Shown piece after piece: positions 16,277 through 26,400 of a stretch of DNA of 64,000 nucleotides. Source of the stretch: Bacillota bacterium (lineage in GTDB: Bacteria > Bacillota > Sulfobacillia > JAIMAT01); NCBI GenBank assembly GCA_029961055.1, contig JASBVM010000005.1, positions 129,487 through 193,486 of the forward strand, given 5' to 3'. Under the pieces are notes generated by a model, which saw only the letters and a list, made by a program, of their open reading frames with translations, ran no database searches and was not told where the DNA came from. How positions within the stretch are numbered: the first letter of the stretch is position 1; each line of letters starts with the position of its first letter. The position numbers and the translations under genes are program-made.

Positions 16277-16813
16277 TTGGCCCGGGTGGAGCGGATCACC
16301 GTCGGCCGCGTCCGCACCGCCCACGGCGTCGGGGGCGAGGTGGCGGTGGAGCCGCTCACCGACTTCCCCGAGCGTTTCCGACGGCGCCGGCGGTACTGGG
16401 TGGAAGGATCGGAGGGCGCTCCGCCCGGCTGGTACGACGTGGAGCGGGTGCGGCGGCGGGGAGGCCTCTTCCTGATCAAGTTCCGCGGGGTGGAGGTGCG
16501 GGAGCAGGCCGCAGCGCTGCGCGGGGCGGAGCTGCAGGTGCCGGCGGCGGAGCTCGAGCCGCTTCCCGAGGGGCGGTTCTACGACCACCAGATCGTCGGC
16601 CTCGAGGTGCGGACGCCGGAGGGGCGGCTCCTGGGGGTGGTGGAGGCGGTGGAGCATCCGCCCGCCAACGACGTCTACCGGGTGCGGAAGGTGGGAGGAG
16701 GCTTCCTCTGGGTGCCGGCGCTCCGGGACGTGGTCCGCCTCCTGCTCCCCTCCCAGGGCACCATGGTGGTCGACCTGCCGCCCGGGACGCCCGGCCTGGA
16801 GGAAGGGCGATGA
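16277..16813 (+). CDS. rimM: Ribosome maturation factor RimM
   Basis: 178 residues. [28 protein letters not shown] is the N-terminal RimM beta-barrel, split here only by species differences; the PRC-barrel half includes [11 protein letters not shown] and WVPALRDVV. RimM helps mature the 3' (head) domain of the 30S subunit through S19. The TTG at 16277 has GAGTGAGGAG just before it, within and after the khpA stop. The stop overlaps trmD by ATGA. Confidence 0.93.
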   Translation: MARVERITVGRVRTAHGVGGEVAVEPLTDFPERFRRRRRYWVEGSEGAPPGWYDVERVRRRGGLFLIKFRGVEVREQAAALRGAELQVPAAELEPLPEGRFYDHQIVGLEVRTPEGRLLGVVEAVEHPPANDVYRVRKVGGGFLWVPALRDVVRLLLPSQGTMVVDLPPGTPGLEEGR

Positions 16814-17559
16814 GCGCCGGTCTGCGCGTCGACGTGGTCACCATCTTTCCGGAGATGGTCGAGGCGGTCCTGGCGACCGGCATGCTCCGCAAGGCCCGGG
16901 AGACCGGCCTTGCCGACCTCCGGGCCGTCGACCTCCGCCAGTTCGCGGAGGGCGTCCACCGCGTGACCGATGACGCCGCCTTCGGGGGCGAGGGCGGCCA
17001 GGTGATGAAGGTGGAGCCGATGGTCCGGGCGGCGGAGGCGCTGCGCCGGCCCGGCAGCCGGGTCATCCTTCTCAGCCCGCAGGGCGATCGCTTCGACCAG
17101 AAGCGCGCCTGGGAGTATGTCGGCCTGCCGCACCTGATCCTGCTCTGCGGGCGGTATGAGGGCGTGGACGAGCGGGTCCGGCAGCTGGTGGTGGACGAGG
17201 AGCTCTCGGTGGGCGACTATGTCCTCTCCGGCGGGGAGCTGGCGGCGCTGGTGGTGGTGGACGCGGTGGTCCGGCTGCTGCCGGGGGTGCTCCACCGGCC
17301 GGGCGCCGCCCGGGACGACTCCTTCGCCAGCGGCCTCCTGGAGGGGCCGCAGTACACCCGGCCGCGGGTCTTCCGCGGCCTGGCGGTGCCCGAGGTGCTT
17401 CTCTCGGGCGATCACGCGGCCGTCCGCCGCTGGCGCAGGAAGGAGGCGCTCCGGCGGACGCTCCAGCGGCGCCCCGACCTGCTGGCGCAGGCGGAGCTCG
17501 GACCCGGCGACCGGCAGCTCCTGGCCGAGGTGCTGCGCGAAGAGGGTCGGATGCTATAA
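16810..17559 (+). CDS. trmD: tRNA (guanine-N1-)-methyltransferase TrmD
   Basis: 249 residues. It methylates G37 of tRNAs that read CNN codons, using SAM bound in the trefoil knot. Visible signatures are [33 protein letters not shown] and the knot [16 protein letters not shown]. The ATG at 16810 overlaps the rimM stop (ATGA). rplS starts 34 bases after its stop. Confidence 0.96.
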   Translation: MSAGLRVDVVTIFPEMVEAVLATGMLRKARETGLADLRAVDLRQFAEGVHRVTDDAAFGGEGGQVMKVEPMVRAAEALRRPGSRVILLSPQGDRFDQKRAWEYVGLPHLILLCGRYEGVDERVRQLVVDEELSVGDYVLSGGELAALVVVDAVVRLLPGVLHRPGAARDDSFASGLLEGPQYTRPRVFRGLAVPEVLLSGDHAAVRRWRRKEALRRTLQRRPDLLAQAELGPGDRQLLAEVLREEGRML

Positions 17560-17593
17560 TGTGGCGCGTCATGGGGAGGACGGTGGGGGACGG

Positions 17594-17977
17594 ATGGACT
17601 GGCTTCAGGCTCTGCAGACCGAACAGCTCAAGCAAGGGATTCCCGAATTCTCCCCCGGCGACACGGTCCGGGTGCACACCGTCGTGCGCGAGGGTGGCCG
17701 TGAGCGGGTCCAGGTCTTCGAGGGCACGGTCATCGCCAGGAAGCACGGCGGACTCCAGGAGACGTTCACGGTGCGGCGCATCGCCTCGGGGGTGGGCGTG
17801 GAACGGATCTTCCCCCTACATTCGCCCCGCGTGCAGAAGATCGAGGTGGTCCGCCGGGGATCGGTCCGGCGTGCCAAGCTCTACTACCTGCGCGGGCGGA
17901 CCGGAAAGGCGGCCCGGGTGCGGGAGCGCAGGCAGGAGCGGCCCACTCGCGGCAGCGACGCACGGGAACAGCAATGA
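17594..17977 (+). CDS. rplS: 50S ribosomal protein L19
   Basis: 127 residues. The pattern [31 protein letters not shown] and [15 protein letters not shown] is L19. It lies at the 30S-50S interface. The ATG at 17594 follows GGTGGGGGACGG; the short gap after trmD holds no recognisable leader element. It overlaps lepB by ATGA, so ribosomal protein and signal peptidase synthesis are coupled, as in several Firmicutes. Confidence 0.96.
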   Translation: MDWLQALQTEQLKQGIPEFSPGDTVRVHTVVREGGRERVQVFEGTVIARKHGGLQETFTVRRIASGVGVERIFPLHSPRVQKIEVVRRGSVRRAKLYYLRGRTGKAARVRERRQERPTRGSDAREQQ

Positions 17978-18501
17978 CGGTCGAACGAGGGCGCCCCGTC
18001 CGGGACGCCCTCGAAGTGATCCTGGTCGCCCTGCTGATCGCGGTCGGCGTCCGGGCTTTCGTGCTGGAAGCCTTCGTCGTCGAAGGCCCGTCCATGGAGC
18101 CGACGCTCTATTCCGAGGAGCGACTCCTGGTCTTCAAGCTCGCCTACCTCTTCGGGCCGCCCAGGCCGGGGGACATCGTGGTCTTCCGCGTCCCCTGGGA
18201 CGGCTCGAAGGATTACGTCAAGCGCGTGATCGCCACCGGCAACGAGACGGTGGAGATCCGGCAGGGGACGGTCTACGTCGACCACAGGCCGGTCGCCGAG
18301 CCGTACACCCATCTCCCCGACCGGAGCAACCTGGCGCCGGTCCGGGTGCCTCCCGGGTACATCTTCGTCCTGGGCGACAACCGGCCCCAGAGCGAGGACA
18401 GCCGCTACTTCGGTCCGGTCTCCGACCAGCTGATCGAGGGCAAGGCCATCTTCCTATGGTGGCCCCCCAGCCGCTTCGCCTGGCTGGGCGGTCCCTTCTG
18501 A
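17974..18501 (+). CDS. lepB: Signal peptidase I
   Basis: 175 residues. One N-terminal membrane segment ([18 protein letters not shown], about 13-30) is followed by the catalytic Ser40 in GPSMEPTL, the general base Lys83 in DYVKRVIA, and the boxes [10 protein letters not shown] and DSRYFGPV. It removes signal peptides from secreted proteins on the outer face of the membrane. It overlaps rplS by ATGA, and its location after the SRP/ribosome genes fits a role in protein export. The 50 bases to the convergent DUF3243 gene hold GC-rich palindromic sequence without a T-run. Confidence 0.95.
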   Translation: MTVERGRPVRDALEVILVALLIAVGVRAFVLEAFVVEGPSMEPTLYSEERLLVFKLAYLFGPPRPGDIVVFRVPWDGSKDYVKRVIATGNETVEIRQGTVYVDHRPVAEPYTHLPDRSNLAPVRVPPGYIFVLGDNRPQSEDSRYFGPVSDQLIEGKAIFLWWPPSRFAWLGGPF

Positions 18502-18550
18502 TCCGGCCCCCGGCTGCCGCTCCGGCCGGCCGGGTGGCGCGGCCCTCCCC

Positions 18551-18799
18551 TCAGAAGCGCCCGACCAGTTTGACCAGCGAGCTGGCCAGCGCCCGCTGCT
18601 CGGCCTCGTTGCTCACCTGCCACATCTCCTTGAGCAGCCGCTGCTCGGGGCTCCTGGGCTCCACCTCACGCACCAGCCAGTCCCCGATGCGGCTGGCCTG
18701 GTCGACGATGGTGCCCTGGCTCATGCCGATCTCCCGTGCGACTCCGACGCGCTGTGCGAGCTCCTCCTTGAACTGGCCGAAGGTATCGGTGTACGCCAA
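18551..18799 (-). CDS. DUF3243 family small protein (YmfJ-like)
   Basis: 82 residues. The pattern MSQGTIVDQASRIGDWLVREVEP, broken by a few changes, then PEQRLLKEMW and LASSLVKLVGRF, matches the DUF3243 family, of which B. subtilis YmfJ is a member. No function is known for the family; members are short, soluble and mostly helical, and are found in sporulating Firmicutes. The TTG at 18799 has GGGGAGGG upstream. It is transcribed away from rbgA, with about 137 bases between the two starts, and convergent with lepB. Confidence 0.75.
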   Translation of the reverse strand: MAYTDTFGQFKEELAQRVGVAREIGMSQGTIVDQASRIGDWLVREVEPRSPEQRLLKEMWQVSNEAEQRALASSLVKLVGRF

Positions 18800-18936
18800 C
18801 GCTTCGCCCTCCCCACTGCAACTCGTCGATGCGCAAGCTTAGTATGCTCGGCGGCGACGGGGCTAGTCGGGCGGCGGCCCTTCGGACCCGATCGGACGTC
18901 GAAGAAGCGTCCAGCGTGGAAGGAAGGGGTCGTCCC

Positions 18937-19800
18937 ATGCCAGGCGGAAATACGGAAGGTCGAAGGGGCCGGCCCGGTCTCCTGCGCGGCCACATGGCCC
19001 GGGCGCTGCGGCTCGTGCGGCAGAGGCTGCGCCTGGTCGACGTCGTCGTCGAGGTTCTGGACGCGCGTCTCCCCCGGGCCAGCCGCTACCCGGCCCTCGC
19101 AGGGATGGTGGCGGGCCGTCCCCGGCTCCTGGTGCTGGCCAAGGCGGATCTGGCCGATCCCCTCCTGACGGGTCGGTGGCTCGCCGCGCTGCGGGCCGCG
19201 GGCGAACGGGCGGTGGCGCTCGACCTGCGCCAGGACCGCGACGCGGCCCGGCTGCGGCGCGAGCTGGCTCCGCTGGCGGCAGCGCGGCAGGGACTCCGCG
19301 CGCGGCGCCTGCCCCGGGTGATGGTGGTCGGCCTGCCCAACACCGGCAAGTCGACGCTGCTCAATCGCCTGGTGGGAAGGAGCGCCAGCCGGACCGGGGC
19401 GGTTCCCGGCGTCACCCGGGGGGAGCAATGGGTCCGGGCCGGGGGCTTCGAGATCCTCGACCTGCCGGGCGTGCTTCCGCCCACGCTGGGCAACCGGCAG
19501 GTGCTCGGCCTCCTCGCCGTCTGCCAGCTGGTGGGCCCGGAGACGGTGCCCGAGGAGGAGGCCGCGAACCTCCTGGCCGGTTGGCTGGCGGCCCGGGCTC
19601 CCGCGGTGCTGGAGACCGCCTATGGCTGGCAGCCGGGGCAGGCTCCGCTGGAGGCGGTCGCCCGGCGGCGCGGCGCGCTCCTGGCCGGCGGGCTGCTGGA
19701 CCTGGAGCGGGCCGCGGGCGTCCTCCTGGCCGACTTCCGCCACGGCCGCCTGGGCCGGTTGACGTTGGAGGCGCCGGAAGATGCCGGACCTGGTTCGTGA
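18937..19800 (+). CDS. rbgA: Ribosome biogenesis GTPase RbgA (YlqF)
   Basis: 287 residues; B. subtilis RbgA has 282. It is a circularly permuted GTPase: the G4-like LAKADL (usually NKxD; here the Asn is Ala) precedes G1 [12 protein letters not shown], then GVTRGEQ (G2) and DLPGVL (G3). The N-terminal [20 protein letters not shown] and [10 protein letters not shown] are typical. It completes the 50S subunit by promoting entry of late proteins such as L16. The ATG at 18937 has GGAAGGAAGGGG upstream; homology does not extend to the earlier in-frame ATG at 18829. It overlaps rnhB by 20 bases, the usual Firmicutes pair. Confidence 0.93.
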   Translation: MPGGNTEGRRGRPGLLRGHMARALRLVRQRLRLVDVVVEVLDARLPRASRYPALAGMVAGRPRLLVLAKADLADPLLTGRWLAALRAAGERAVALDLRQDRDAARLRRELAPLAAARQGLRARRLPRVMVVGLPNTGKSTLLNRLVGRSASRTGAVPGVTRGEQWVRAGGFEILDLPGVLPPTLGNRQVLGLLAVCQLVGPETVPEEEAANLLAGWLAARAPAVLETAYGWQPGQAPLEAVARRRGALLAGGLLDLERAAGVLLADFRHGRLGRLTLEAPEDAGPGS

Positions 19801-20413
19801 GGCACGCTGGTGGACACTGGGCCTCCGGCGGGTGGCAGGTGTGGACGAGGTGGGGCGGGGTCCGCTGGCGGGGCCGGTGACGGCGGCGGCGGTCGTCCTG
19901 CCTCCGTGGGTCGATCCCGGGTGCCTGCAGGGCGTCGATGACTCCAAGCGCCTCTCGGCGCCGGCACGCCGCCGCCTCCTGCCCCGGATCCTGGAGGTGG
20001 CGGTGGCCTGGGCGGTGGGGGAGGCGTCGGTGGAGGAGATCGACCGGCTGCACATCCGCCGGGCCACCTTCCTGGCCATGGAGCGGGCGGTGCGCGCCCT
20101 GCCGGTGCGGGCCGAGGCGGTGCTGGTGGACGGCCCGAACCCTCCCCCGCTGGGCTTGCCCGAGATGCGGGTGGAGGCGGTGGTGGGGGGCGACCACCTC
20201 TCGCTCAGCATCGCCGCCGCCTCGGTGGTGGCCAAGGTCATGCGGGACATGCAGATGGAGGAGTGGGACCGGCTCTGTCCCGGTTACGGGTGGGCCCGGA
20301 ACAAGGGCTACGGCACGGCGTCGCACCGTCGTGCCATCGCCCGCCTCGGACCGAGCCCGCTTCACCGGCGGAGCTTCCTGGGCGAGGGGGAGGCCGGCCG
20401 GGCGGCCTCGTAG
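19781..20413 (+). CDS. rnhB: Ribonuclease HII
   Basis: 210 residues. [14 protein letters not shown] carries the first catalytic Asp-Glu pair, LVDGPNPPP the next Asp, and [13 protein letters not shown] the last; DDSKRLS and [11 protein letters not shown] are further family marks. It removes RNA from RNA-DNA hybrids, including single misincorporated ribonucleotides. The ATG at 19781 lies inside the end of rbgA. galU follows after 40 bases. Confidence 0.96.
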   Translation: MPDLVREARWWTLGLRRVAGVDEVGRGPLAGPVTAAAVVLPPWVDPGCLQGVDDSKRLSAPARRRLLPRILEVAVAWAVGEASVEEIDRLHIRRATFLAMERAVRALPVRAEAVLVDGPNPPPLGLPEMRVEAVVGGDHLSLSIAAASVVAKVMRDMQMEEWDRLCPGYGWARNKGYGTASHRRAIARLGPSPLHRRSFLGEGEAGRAAS

Positions 20414-20453
20414 AAGCGGATGCCCAGGCGGCGCCGAGAGGGGGGATCCGGAA

Positions 20454-21347
20454 GTGCCAACCGTGCGCAAGGCGGTCATTCCGGCGGCGGGATTGGGGAC
20501 GCGCTTCCTGCCGGCCACCAAGGCCCAGCCGAAGGAGATGCTGCCCATCGTCGACGCTCCGGCCATCCAGTACGTGGTGGAGGAGATCGTCGAGGCGGGG
20601 ATCGAGGACGTCCTCATCGTCACCAGCGCCAACAAGGGTTCGATCGAGGACTACTTCGACCGCTCGCTCGACCTGGAGGCGGCGCTGGCGAACAAGGAAG
20701 GGAAGGCCGCGGAGCTGGAGATGGTCCGGCGCATCGGCGAGATGGCCAGCGTACATTACGTCCGCCAGAAGCAACCTCTGGGACTGGGGCACGCGGTCCT
20801 CTGCGCCCGCATGCACGTCGGCGACGAGCCCTTCGCCGTCCTCCTGCCCGACGACCTGATCCGCGGCGAGCCCTCGGCCCTCCGCCAGCTCCTGGAGGTG
20901 GCCGAACCGGGCACCTCGGTGGTGGCGGTCCAGCCGGTGCCGGAAGAGGAGGTCTCCCGCTACGGGGTGATCGACGGTCGGCCGCTGGGCCGGCGGAGCT
21001 ACAGCGTCCAGGCGATGGTGGAGAAACCGAAGCCGGGCGAGGCGCCTTCCAACCTGGCCATCATCGGCCGGTACGTCCTCGACGCCGCCGTCTTCGGGGT
21101 GCTGGAGAAGCTGCCGCCGGGCCACGGCGGGGAGATCCAGCTGACCGACGCGCTCCGGGTCCTGGCCGGAGAGGGGCGGGTCAGGGCGCGGGAGGTGGAG
21201 GGGGAGAGGTTCGACGTGGGAGACCGGCTCGGCTGGCTGACGGCCAACCTGCGCTACGCCCTGGACCGGCCGGATCTGGCGCCGGCGCTCCTGGACTTCC
21301 TGGAGGCGACGGTGGAGCGGGCGCGCCCGGCGGGAGGCAGGGCGTGA
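20454..21347 (+). CDS. galU: UTP-glucose-1-phosphate uridylyltransferase
   Basis: 297 residues. KAVIPAAGLGTRFLPATKAQ is the nucleotide-binding signature with the following PKEMLPI; later motifs are HYVRQKQPLGLGHAV, LLPDDLI, VEKPKPGEAPSN and GEIQLTDALR. It makes UDP-glucose from UTP and glucose-1-phosphate. It overlaps the next gene by 4 bases (GTGA), and that gene uses UDP-glucose, so the pair likely forms a small trehalose pathway. The GTG at 20454 follows GAGAGGGGGGATCC; GTG 20463 is possible. Confidence 0.94.
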   Translation: MPTVRKAVIPAAGLGTRFLPATKAQPKEMLPIVDAPAIQYVVEEIVEAGIEDVLIVTSANKGSIEDYFDRSLDLEAALANKEGKAAELEMVRRIGEMASVHYVRQKQPLGLGHAVLCARMHVGDEPFAVLLPDDLIRGEPSALRQLLEVAEPGTSVVAVQPVPEEEVSRYGVIDGRPLGRRSYSVQAMVEKPKPGEAPSNLAIIGRYVLDAAVFGVLEKLPPGHGGEIQLTDALRVLAGEGRVRAREVEGERFDVGDRLGWLTANLRYALDRPDLAPALLDFLEATVERARPAGGRA

Positions 21348-23644
21348 GCGAGGCGGCGCGGGACCCGCGGAAGGCGCGCGCGGCGACCGCGCTGGCGGGC
21401 CGGCAGCTGGTGGTGGTGGCCAACCGCGAGCCTTACGTCCACCGCCGCCGGGAGCACGGGGTGGTGGTGGAGCGGCCGCCCGGCGGCCTGGTGGCCGCCC
21501 TGGATCCGGTGCTGCGGGCGGCGGGCGGCACCTGGGTGGGCTGGGGCAGCGGCTCGGCGGACCGCGAGGCGGTCGACGCGGGCGACCGCCTCGCGGTCCC
21601 GCCGGAGGCCCCGGCGTACACGCTTCGCCGCGTCTGGCTCTCCGAGCGCGACGTGGCCGGCTTCTACAATGGCTACTCCAACCAGGCGCTCTGGCCGCTC
21701 TGCCACCTGCTGCCCTCGCTCGCCCGCTTCGAACGCCGCTTCTGGCGCGCCTACCGGCGCGTCAACGAGCGTTTCGCGCGGGCGGCGGCGGAGGAGTGCC
21801 GTCCGGGGGCGCTGGTCTGGATCCAGGACTACCACTTCGCCCTTCTGCCCGCGCTGCTCCGCCAGGAGCTGGCGCGCCGGCAGATCCGGGACGTGCGCCT
21901 GGGCCACTTCTGGCACATCCCCTGGCCGCCCTGGGACGTCTTCCGCATCGCTCCGCAGCGGACCGAGATCCTCGAGGGGCTCCTGGCCAACGACCTTCTG
22001 GCCTTCCACCTGCCGCGCTTCGCCGAGAACTTCCTGGACTGCGTGGAGCGCGAGCTGGGCGCCCACGTGGAGCGGGACCAGGGGACGGTGGAGTGGAACG
22101 GGCACCGGACGCGGGTCGCCGCCTTCCCCATCAGCGTCGACTTCGGGGCGCTGGAGGAGGAGGCGGCCTCCGCCGCGGCCGTGCGCGCCTTCCGGAGGCT
22201 CGCCCGCAAGGCCGGCCTGCTCGACCAGCGGCTGGTGCTGGGCGTCGACCGGCTCGACTACACGAAGGGGATCCCGGAGCGGATCGCCGCCGTCGACCGC
22301 TTCCTCGAACTCCGCCCGGAGTGGCGCGGCCGCTTCCGCATGGTCCAGAAGGTGAGCCGCAGCCGCAGCAGCATCCCCGCTTACCGGGAGCTGGAGACGA
22401 AGGTCAAGGAGGCGGTGGCCCGGGTGAACGCCCGCTGGGCGGAGGGGGGATGGGAGCCCATCGTCTACCTGGAGGGACCGCTTCCTCCGCACACCCTGGC
22501 GGGACTCTACCGGGCGGCGGACGTCGCCCTCGTCTCCTCCCTCCAGGACGGGATGAACCTGGTTTCCAAGGAGTACATCGCGTGCCAGGTGGACGAGCGC
22601 GGCGTCCTCCTGCTCAGCGAGCTGGCAGGGGCGGCCGAGGAGATCGAGGGGGCCATCCGGATCAACCCCTACGACGTGGAGGCGATGGCGGAGGCGATCC
22701 ACCGCGCCCTCTCCATGCCGGAGGAGGAGCGCCGCCGGCGGATGCGGGCCATGCGCGCCTTCGTCCGCGGGCACGACATCTACCGCTGGGAGGAGGAGTT
22801 CCTGACCGCCCTGGAGGAGACGGCGGCCTCCGGGGGAGGGGAGTGGCAGGACGCCTTCCTGGCGCGCCTGCGGGAGGGGCGGCGGCTGGCGCTCTTCCTC
22901 GACTACGACGGGACGCTGGCGCCGCTGGCGGAGCGGCCGGAGGAGGCCGTCCTCCTCCCCGCCGCCGAGGAGGCGCTGCGGCGGCTGGTCCGGGCGCCGG
23001 GCGGCCTGGTGGCGGTGGTCAGCGGGCGGTCGCTGCAGGACCTGCGCCGGCGGCTGCCCATCCCCGGCTTGGCGCTGGTCGGCAACCACGGTTTCGAGAT
23101 GGAGTGGGAGGGACGGCGGCGGATCCACCCGCTGGCCGAGGAGGCGCAGGCCAAGGTGGAACGGGCCGTCGAGCTGGCGCGGATCGGGCTCCGGGAGGTC
23201 TCCGGGGCGCGCGTGGAGGCCAAGGGGCTGACCGCGAGCGTCCACCTCCGCCGGGTGGCGCCCGAGGCGGTGGAAGGCGTGCGCGCCGCGGTGGAGGCGG
23301 CCGTCCGCGAGGCCGCGCCCGAGGGGGGCCTGGTGATCACGCCCGGCAAGGAGGTCCTGGAGATCCGTCCGGATGTCGCCTGGGACAAGGGCCGCGCGGT
23401 CCTCGCCCTGCTGGAGGAGGTGGCGGGGCCGGGGTGGCCGGCATGGGCTGTCCTCTACGCCGGAGACGACGTCACCGACGAGTCGGCCTTCCGCCTGCTG
23501 CCGCCGCCGGCCTTCACGGTGCGGGTGGGCCGGGAGGAGGCGCCCGAGGGCGGGATGACCGCCGCCCGCTTCCACGCCGAGGGGCCCGAGGCCGTCGCCG
23601 GCTTCCTGGGCCGCGTCGCCGATCAGCTGGAAGGAAATGGCTAA
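21344..23644 (+). CDS. otsAB: Bifunctional trehalose-6-phosphate synthase / phosphatase (OtsA-OtsB fusion)
   Basis: 766 residues. The first about 490 form a GT20 glycosyltransferase: [66 protein letters not shown]. The rest is a HAD phosphatase: [37 protein letters not shown] and [12 protein letters not shown]. It would join UDP-glucose to glucose-6-phosphate and then remove the phosphate to give trehalose, an osmolyte and thermoprotectant. Bacterial otsA and otsB are usually separate genes; fused forms are known in some archaea, Bacteroidetes and eukaryotes. A related GT20 product such as glucosylglycerol cannot be excluded. The GTG at 21344 overlaps galU. Confidence 0.88.
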   Translation: MSEAARDPRKARAATALAGRQLVVVANREPYVHRRREHGVVVERPPGGLVAALDPVLRAAGGTWVGWGSGSADREAVDAGDRLAVPPEAPAYTLRRVWLSERDVAGFYNGYSNQALWPLCHLLPSLARFERRFWRAYRRVNERFARAAAEECRPGALVWIQDYHFALLPALLRQELARRQIRDVRLGHFWHIPWPPWDVFRIAPQRTEILEGLLANDLLAFHLPRFAENFLDCVERELGAHVERDQGTVEWNGHRTRVAAFPISVDFGALEEEAASAAAVRAFRRLARKAGLLDQRLVLGVDRLDYTKGIPERIAAVDRFLELRPEWRGRFRMVQKVSRSRSSIPAYRELETKVKEAVARVNARWAEGGWEPIVYLEGPLPPHTLAGLYRAADVALVSSLQDGMNLVSKEYIACQVDERGVLLLSELAGAAEEIEGAIRINPYDVEAMAEAIHRALSMPEEERRRRMRAMRAFVRGHDIYRWEEEFLTALEETAASGGGEWQDAFLARLREGRRLALFLDYDGTLAPLAERPEEAVLLPAAEEALRRLVRAPGGLVAVVSGRSLQDLRRRLPIPGLALVGNHGFEMEWEGRRRIHPLAEEAQAKVERAVELARIGLREVSGARVEAKGLTASVHLRRVAPEAVEGVRAAVEAAVREAAPEGGLVITPGKEVLEIRPDVAWDKGRAVLALLEEVAGPGWPAWAVLYAGDDVTDESAFRLLPPPAFTVRVGREEAPEGGMTAARFHAEGPEAVAGFLGRVADQLEGNG

Positions 23645-23692
23645 CCGAATGCCGAACCCTCCCCCGGATCCCGGGTGGAGGGGGTGAGGGCC

Positions 23693-25231
23693 ATGCTGGC
23701 GGTGGTCCATTCGGCGACGCTCCTGGCCGTGCAGGGTCGGCGGGTGGACGTGCAGGTGGATGTGGGGCGCGGCCTGCCCGGTTTCGCCGTGGTGGGCGGC
23801 GCCAGCGGGACGGTGCGGGAGGGTCGCGACCGGGTCCGGAGCGCGATCCGCAACGCGGGCTACACCTTCCCCTCCAGCCGGGTCACCGTCAACCTGGCCC
23901 CCGCGGGCCTGCCCAAGGCGGGGACCCACCTGGACCTGGCCATCGCCCTGGGCATCCTGCTGGGCAGCGGCCAACTCCGCCTGCCCGCCGCCTCCCTGCA
24001 GACGACGCTGGTCCTGGGGGAGCTGGCGCTGGACGGGCGGCTCCTCCCCGTCCACGGTGCGCTGCCCATGGCCTGGGCGGCGGTGCAGGAAGGGTTCCGC
24101 CGCGCGGTGGTCCCGCTGGGGAACGAGACCGAGCTCAGCCTCCTGCCCGGCCTGGAGGTGGTGGCGCTGGACCGCCTCCGCGGGCTGCCGCAGGCGCTGG
24201 CCGGGGCGCCGGGCCGGCCGCGGTCGGGGGCGGGCGAGGCGGCCCCGGCCTCCGCGCCGCCGGCGGCCGGGCGCCCGCCGGTCCTCCTCGAGCAGATCGA
24301 AGGACAGTCGGCGGCCAAGCGGGCGCTGGAGCTGGTGGCGGCGGGCGGGCACCATCTGCTTCTCACGGGCCCGCCCGGCGTGGGCAAGACGCTTCTCGGC
24401 CAGGCTCTGGCCGGTATCCTCCCGCCGCTGGACGAGGAGGAGCGCTTCGAGCGGGCGGCCGTCGCCAGCGCTGCCGGCCTCGGCCTGGCGCTCGACCGTC
24501 CCTTCCGCGCGCCCCATCACTCGGCCACGATGGCCGCCATCCTCGGCGGCGGCGCCTCGCTCCGCCCGGGCGAGGCGACCCTGGCCCATACCGGGATCCT
24601 CTTCCTGGACGAGGTGGGCGAATTCGCCCCGCCGGTGCTGGAGGCGCTGCGCGAGCCGCTGGAGTCGGGCGAGATCCGGCTCTCCCGCGCCTGGGGCAGC
24701 GTCCGCCTGCCGGCCCGCTTCACGCTGGTGGCCACGCGCAACCTCTGCCCCTGCGGCCGGCGGGGCGCCCCGGGACAGGTCTGCCACTGCCGGCCCGCCC
24801 AGGTGGAGCGCTATGAGGCGCGCCTCTCCGCTCCCCTCCTCGACCGGATCGACCTGCACGTGGAGGTGGAGGCCGAGCCCGGCGGCCGGAGCGACCCGAT
24901 CCGGACGGCACAGGTCGTGGAACGGATCCGCCGCGCCCGCCGGATGCAGCGGGCCCGGGGCGGGCCCCTCAACGGCCGGCTGGAGGGCCCGCTGCTCCGC
25001 GAGCGGGCGCCGCTCAAGCCTGCGGCTGCGCGGATGCTGGCGCGCGTCCAGGCGGCGGGGCTGCTCAGCCTCCGCTCCCGGGACCGGCTCCACCGGGTGG
25101 CGCGCACCCTGGCGGACCTGGAGGGGCGCGAGCAGATCGAGCCGGAGGACGTGGCCCTGGCCGCCCAGCTGGCGCGCCCGGTCCGGCTGGGGGGCGCCGG
25201 GGCGGGGGAGGGGGGGCTCAGGCCGGCGTGA
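23693..25231 (+). CDS. comM: ComM / YifB-family AAA+ protein (Mg-chelatase-like)
   Basis: 512 residues. An N-terminal Lon-protease-like fold (MLAVVHSATLLAVQGRRVDV ... RGLPGFAVVGG) is followed by the AAA+ core: TGPPGVGKTLLGQAL (Walker A), ILFLDEVGEF (Walker B), PFRAPHHSATMAAILGGG and the C-terminal Mg_chelatase_C region (LSLRSRDRLHRVARTLADLEG). ComM is a hexameric helicase that drives branch migration during natural transformation. A cysteine cluster (CPCGRRGAPGQVCHC) is typical. The ATG at 23693 fits the family start better than GTG 23675. Its 3' end overlaps the convergent methyltransferase gene by 14 bases. Confidence 0.94.
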   Translation: MLAVVHSATLLAVQGRRVDVQVDVGRGLPGFAVVGGASGTVREGRDRVRSAIRNAGYTFPSSRVTVNLAPAGLPKAGTHLDLAIALGILLGSGQLRLPAASLQTTLVLGELALDGRLLPVHGALPMAWAAVQEGFRRAVVPLGNETELSLLPGLEVVALDRLRGLPQALAGAPGRPRSGAGEAAPASAPPAAGRPPVLLEQIEGQSAAKRALELVAAGGHHLLLTGPPGVGKTLLGQALAGILPPLDEEERFERAAVASAAGLGLALDRPFRAPHHSATMAAILGGGASLRPGEATLAHTGILFLDEVGEFAPPVLEALREPLESGEIRLSRAWGSVRLPARFTLVATRNLCPCGRRGAPGQVCHCRPAQVERYEARLSAPLLDRIDLHVEVEAEPGGRSDPIRTAQVVERIRRARRMQRARGGPLNGRLEGPLLRERAPLKPAAARMLARVQAAGLLSLRSRDRLHRVARTLADLEGREQIEPEDVALAAQLARPVRLGGAGAGEGGLRPA

Positions 25232-25805
25232 AGAGGCGGTGGTACCAGGCCTCACCGGCGTCGCCGCCGGCGATCAGCGCCAGCCTCGCCTCGCCGGCCG
25301 CCTCCTCGAGGTCGGCGGAGGTCAGGCGCTCCTCGACCGGGGGGCCGAAGCGGAGGCCGCGGCCGGGATCGAACTCCACCACCAGGAGACGCCCCTGCGG
25401 CCGGAGCAGGCTCCGCGCCAGCGCGAGGAAGTGGACGCGCCGCTCGACGTGATGGAGGACGTTGGCGATCAGGATCCGGTCGAGGCTGCCCGGCGGGATG
25501 GGGAGCTCCCCCGGCTCCACCCGGGCGAGGTCCGCCTGCAGAGGCCGGACCCAGGTCTCCATCGCCGCCTCGGCCACCAGGCGCCGGGCTCGCTCCACCA
25601 TCTCGACGCTCCGGTCGACCGCCCAGACCCGCCCGTCGGGGCGGACCCGCTCGGCCATCTGCAGGGCGACCAGGCCCGGTCCGGAACCGAGGTCGGCCGC
25701 CTCCATCCCGGGCCGCAGGTCCAGGATGCCGATCCAGCGCAGGGAGTCGGCGGCACGCGCGCGCTGGTGGCCGAGAACCTCCTCGGGATCGCGATGTCGC
25801 TGCAC
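25218..25805 (-). CDS. Class I SAM-dependent methyltransferase
   Basis: 195 residues. Motif I is DLGSGPGLVALQMA (about residues 37-50), followed by VWAVDRSVEMVERAR, then SLDRILIANVLHHV and LLRPQGRLLVVEFD, the standard order of a UbiE-like Rossmann methyltransferase. The substrate is unknown. The GTG at 25805 has an ideal Shine-Dalgarno, GGAAGGAGG, nine bases upstream. It is transcribed away from the HAD gene and collides with comM. Nothing nearby suggests a defined pathway. Confidence 0.82.
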   Translation of the reverse strand: MQRHRDPEEVLGHQRARAADSLRWIGILDLRPGMEAADLGSGPGLVALQMAERVRPDGRVWAVDRSVEMVERARRLVAEAAMETWVRPLQADLARVEPGELPIPPGSLDRILIANVLHHVERRVHFLALARSLLRPQGRLLVVEFDPGRGLRFGPPVEERLTSADLEEAAGEARLALIAGGDAGEAWYHRLFTPA

Positions 25806-25877
25806 AGGGCGGGCCTCCTTCCTAGCCGTGGGTACGTCCCGACGGACGACTCTCCTGCGCCCGGGTAGACTGGAGGG

Positions 25878-26366
25878 GTGGGGGTGAGCCACCTGCCGTT
25901 GCGCATCGAGATCCCCGGGCGGAGTCCGATCGAGATCGAACACGTCGTCTTCGACTTCAACGGCACGCTGGCCGTCCACGGGGAGCTGGTGCCCGGCGTC
26001 CGCCCGCGCCTGGCGGCCCTGGGCGAACGGTGCCAGGTGCACGTGGTTACGGCCGATACCTATGGCTCGGTGTCCGGGCAGCTCCGCGGCCTTCCCGTCC
26101 ACGTGACGGTGCTGGGCGGCGGCGAGGGGTCGGCCGCCAAGCGCCGGCTCCTGGCCAGCTTGGGAGCCGATCACTGCGCCGCCGTCGGCAACGGCCGGAA
26201 CGACCAGGCGATGCTGGAGGTGGCCGAGCTGGCGGTGGCGGTGCTGGGCGGCGAGGGACTCTACCCGCCCCTGCTGCAGGTGGTCGACCTGGTGGTACCC
26301 AGTCCGGTGGACGCCATCGACCTCTTCCTGGAACCCAGGCGATTCGCGGCCGGTCTCCGCCCCTGA
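25878..26366 (+). CDS. HAD-superfamily hydrolase (soluble P-type ATPase-like)
   Basis: 162 residues. The HAD motif I VFDFNGTLAVHGEL (N in place of the second-position D residue in DxDGT, giving DFNGT), motif II VVTADTYG, and motif III/IV LLASLGADHCAAVGNGRNDQAML are visible. The pattern resembles COG4087, small proteins related to the phosphorylation domain of P-type ATPases. They are predicted phosphatases, with no assigned substrate. The GTG at 25878 follows TGGAGGG very closely; GTG 25884 is an alternative with better spacing. It is a single-gene unit between divergent and convergent neighbours. Confidence 0.75.
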   Translation: MGVSHLPLRIEIPGRSPIEIEHVVFDFNGTLAVHGELVPGVRPRLAALGERCQVHVVTADTYGSVSGQLRGLPVHVTVLGGGEGSAAKRRLLASLGADHCAAVGNGRNDQAMLEVAELAVAVLGGEGLYPPLLQVVDLVVPSPVDAIDLFLEPRRFAAGLRP

Positions 26367-26386
26367 TTCTTCCCCGGGGTGGGGAC

Positions 26387-26400
26387 GCCCGCTAGCGGGC
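26387..26400. repeat. Perfect 14-base palindrome at the end of the MBL gene
   Basis: GCCCGCTAGCGGGC is self-complementary and overlaps the stop codon (26392-26394) of the minus-strand MBL gene, between two convergent genes. A further GCGGGCGGGC follows. It could act as a short hairpin in either transcript; no T-run is present. Confidence 0.45.

Noticed and set aside
21254-25255. Open frame of 1333 codons on the minus strand, opposite otsAB and comM
   Set aside because: Composition is that of antisense sequence (His/Arg/Gly/Pro-rich), without any motif, and it spans two well-identified genes on the plus strand.
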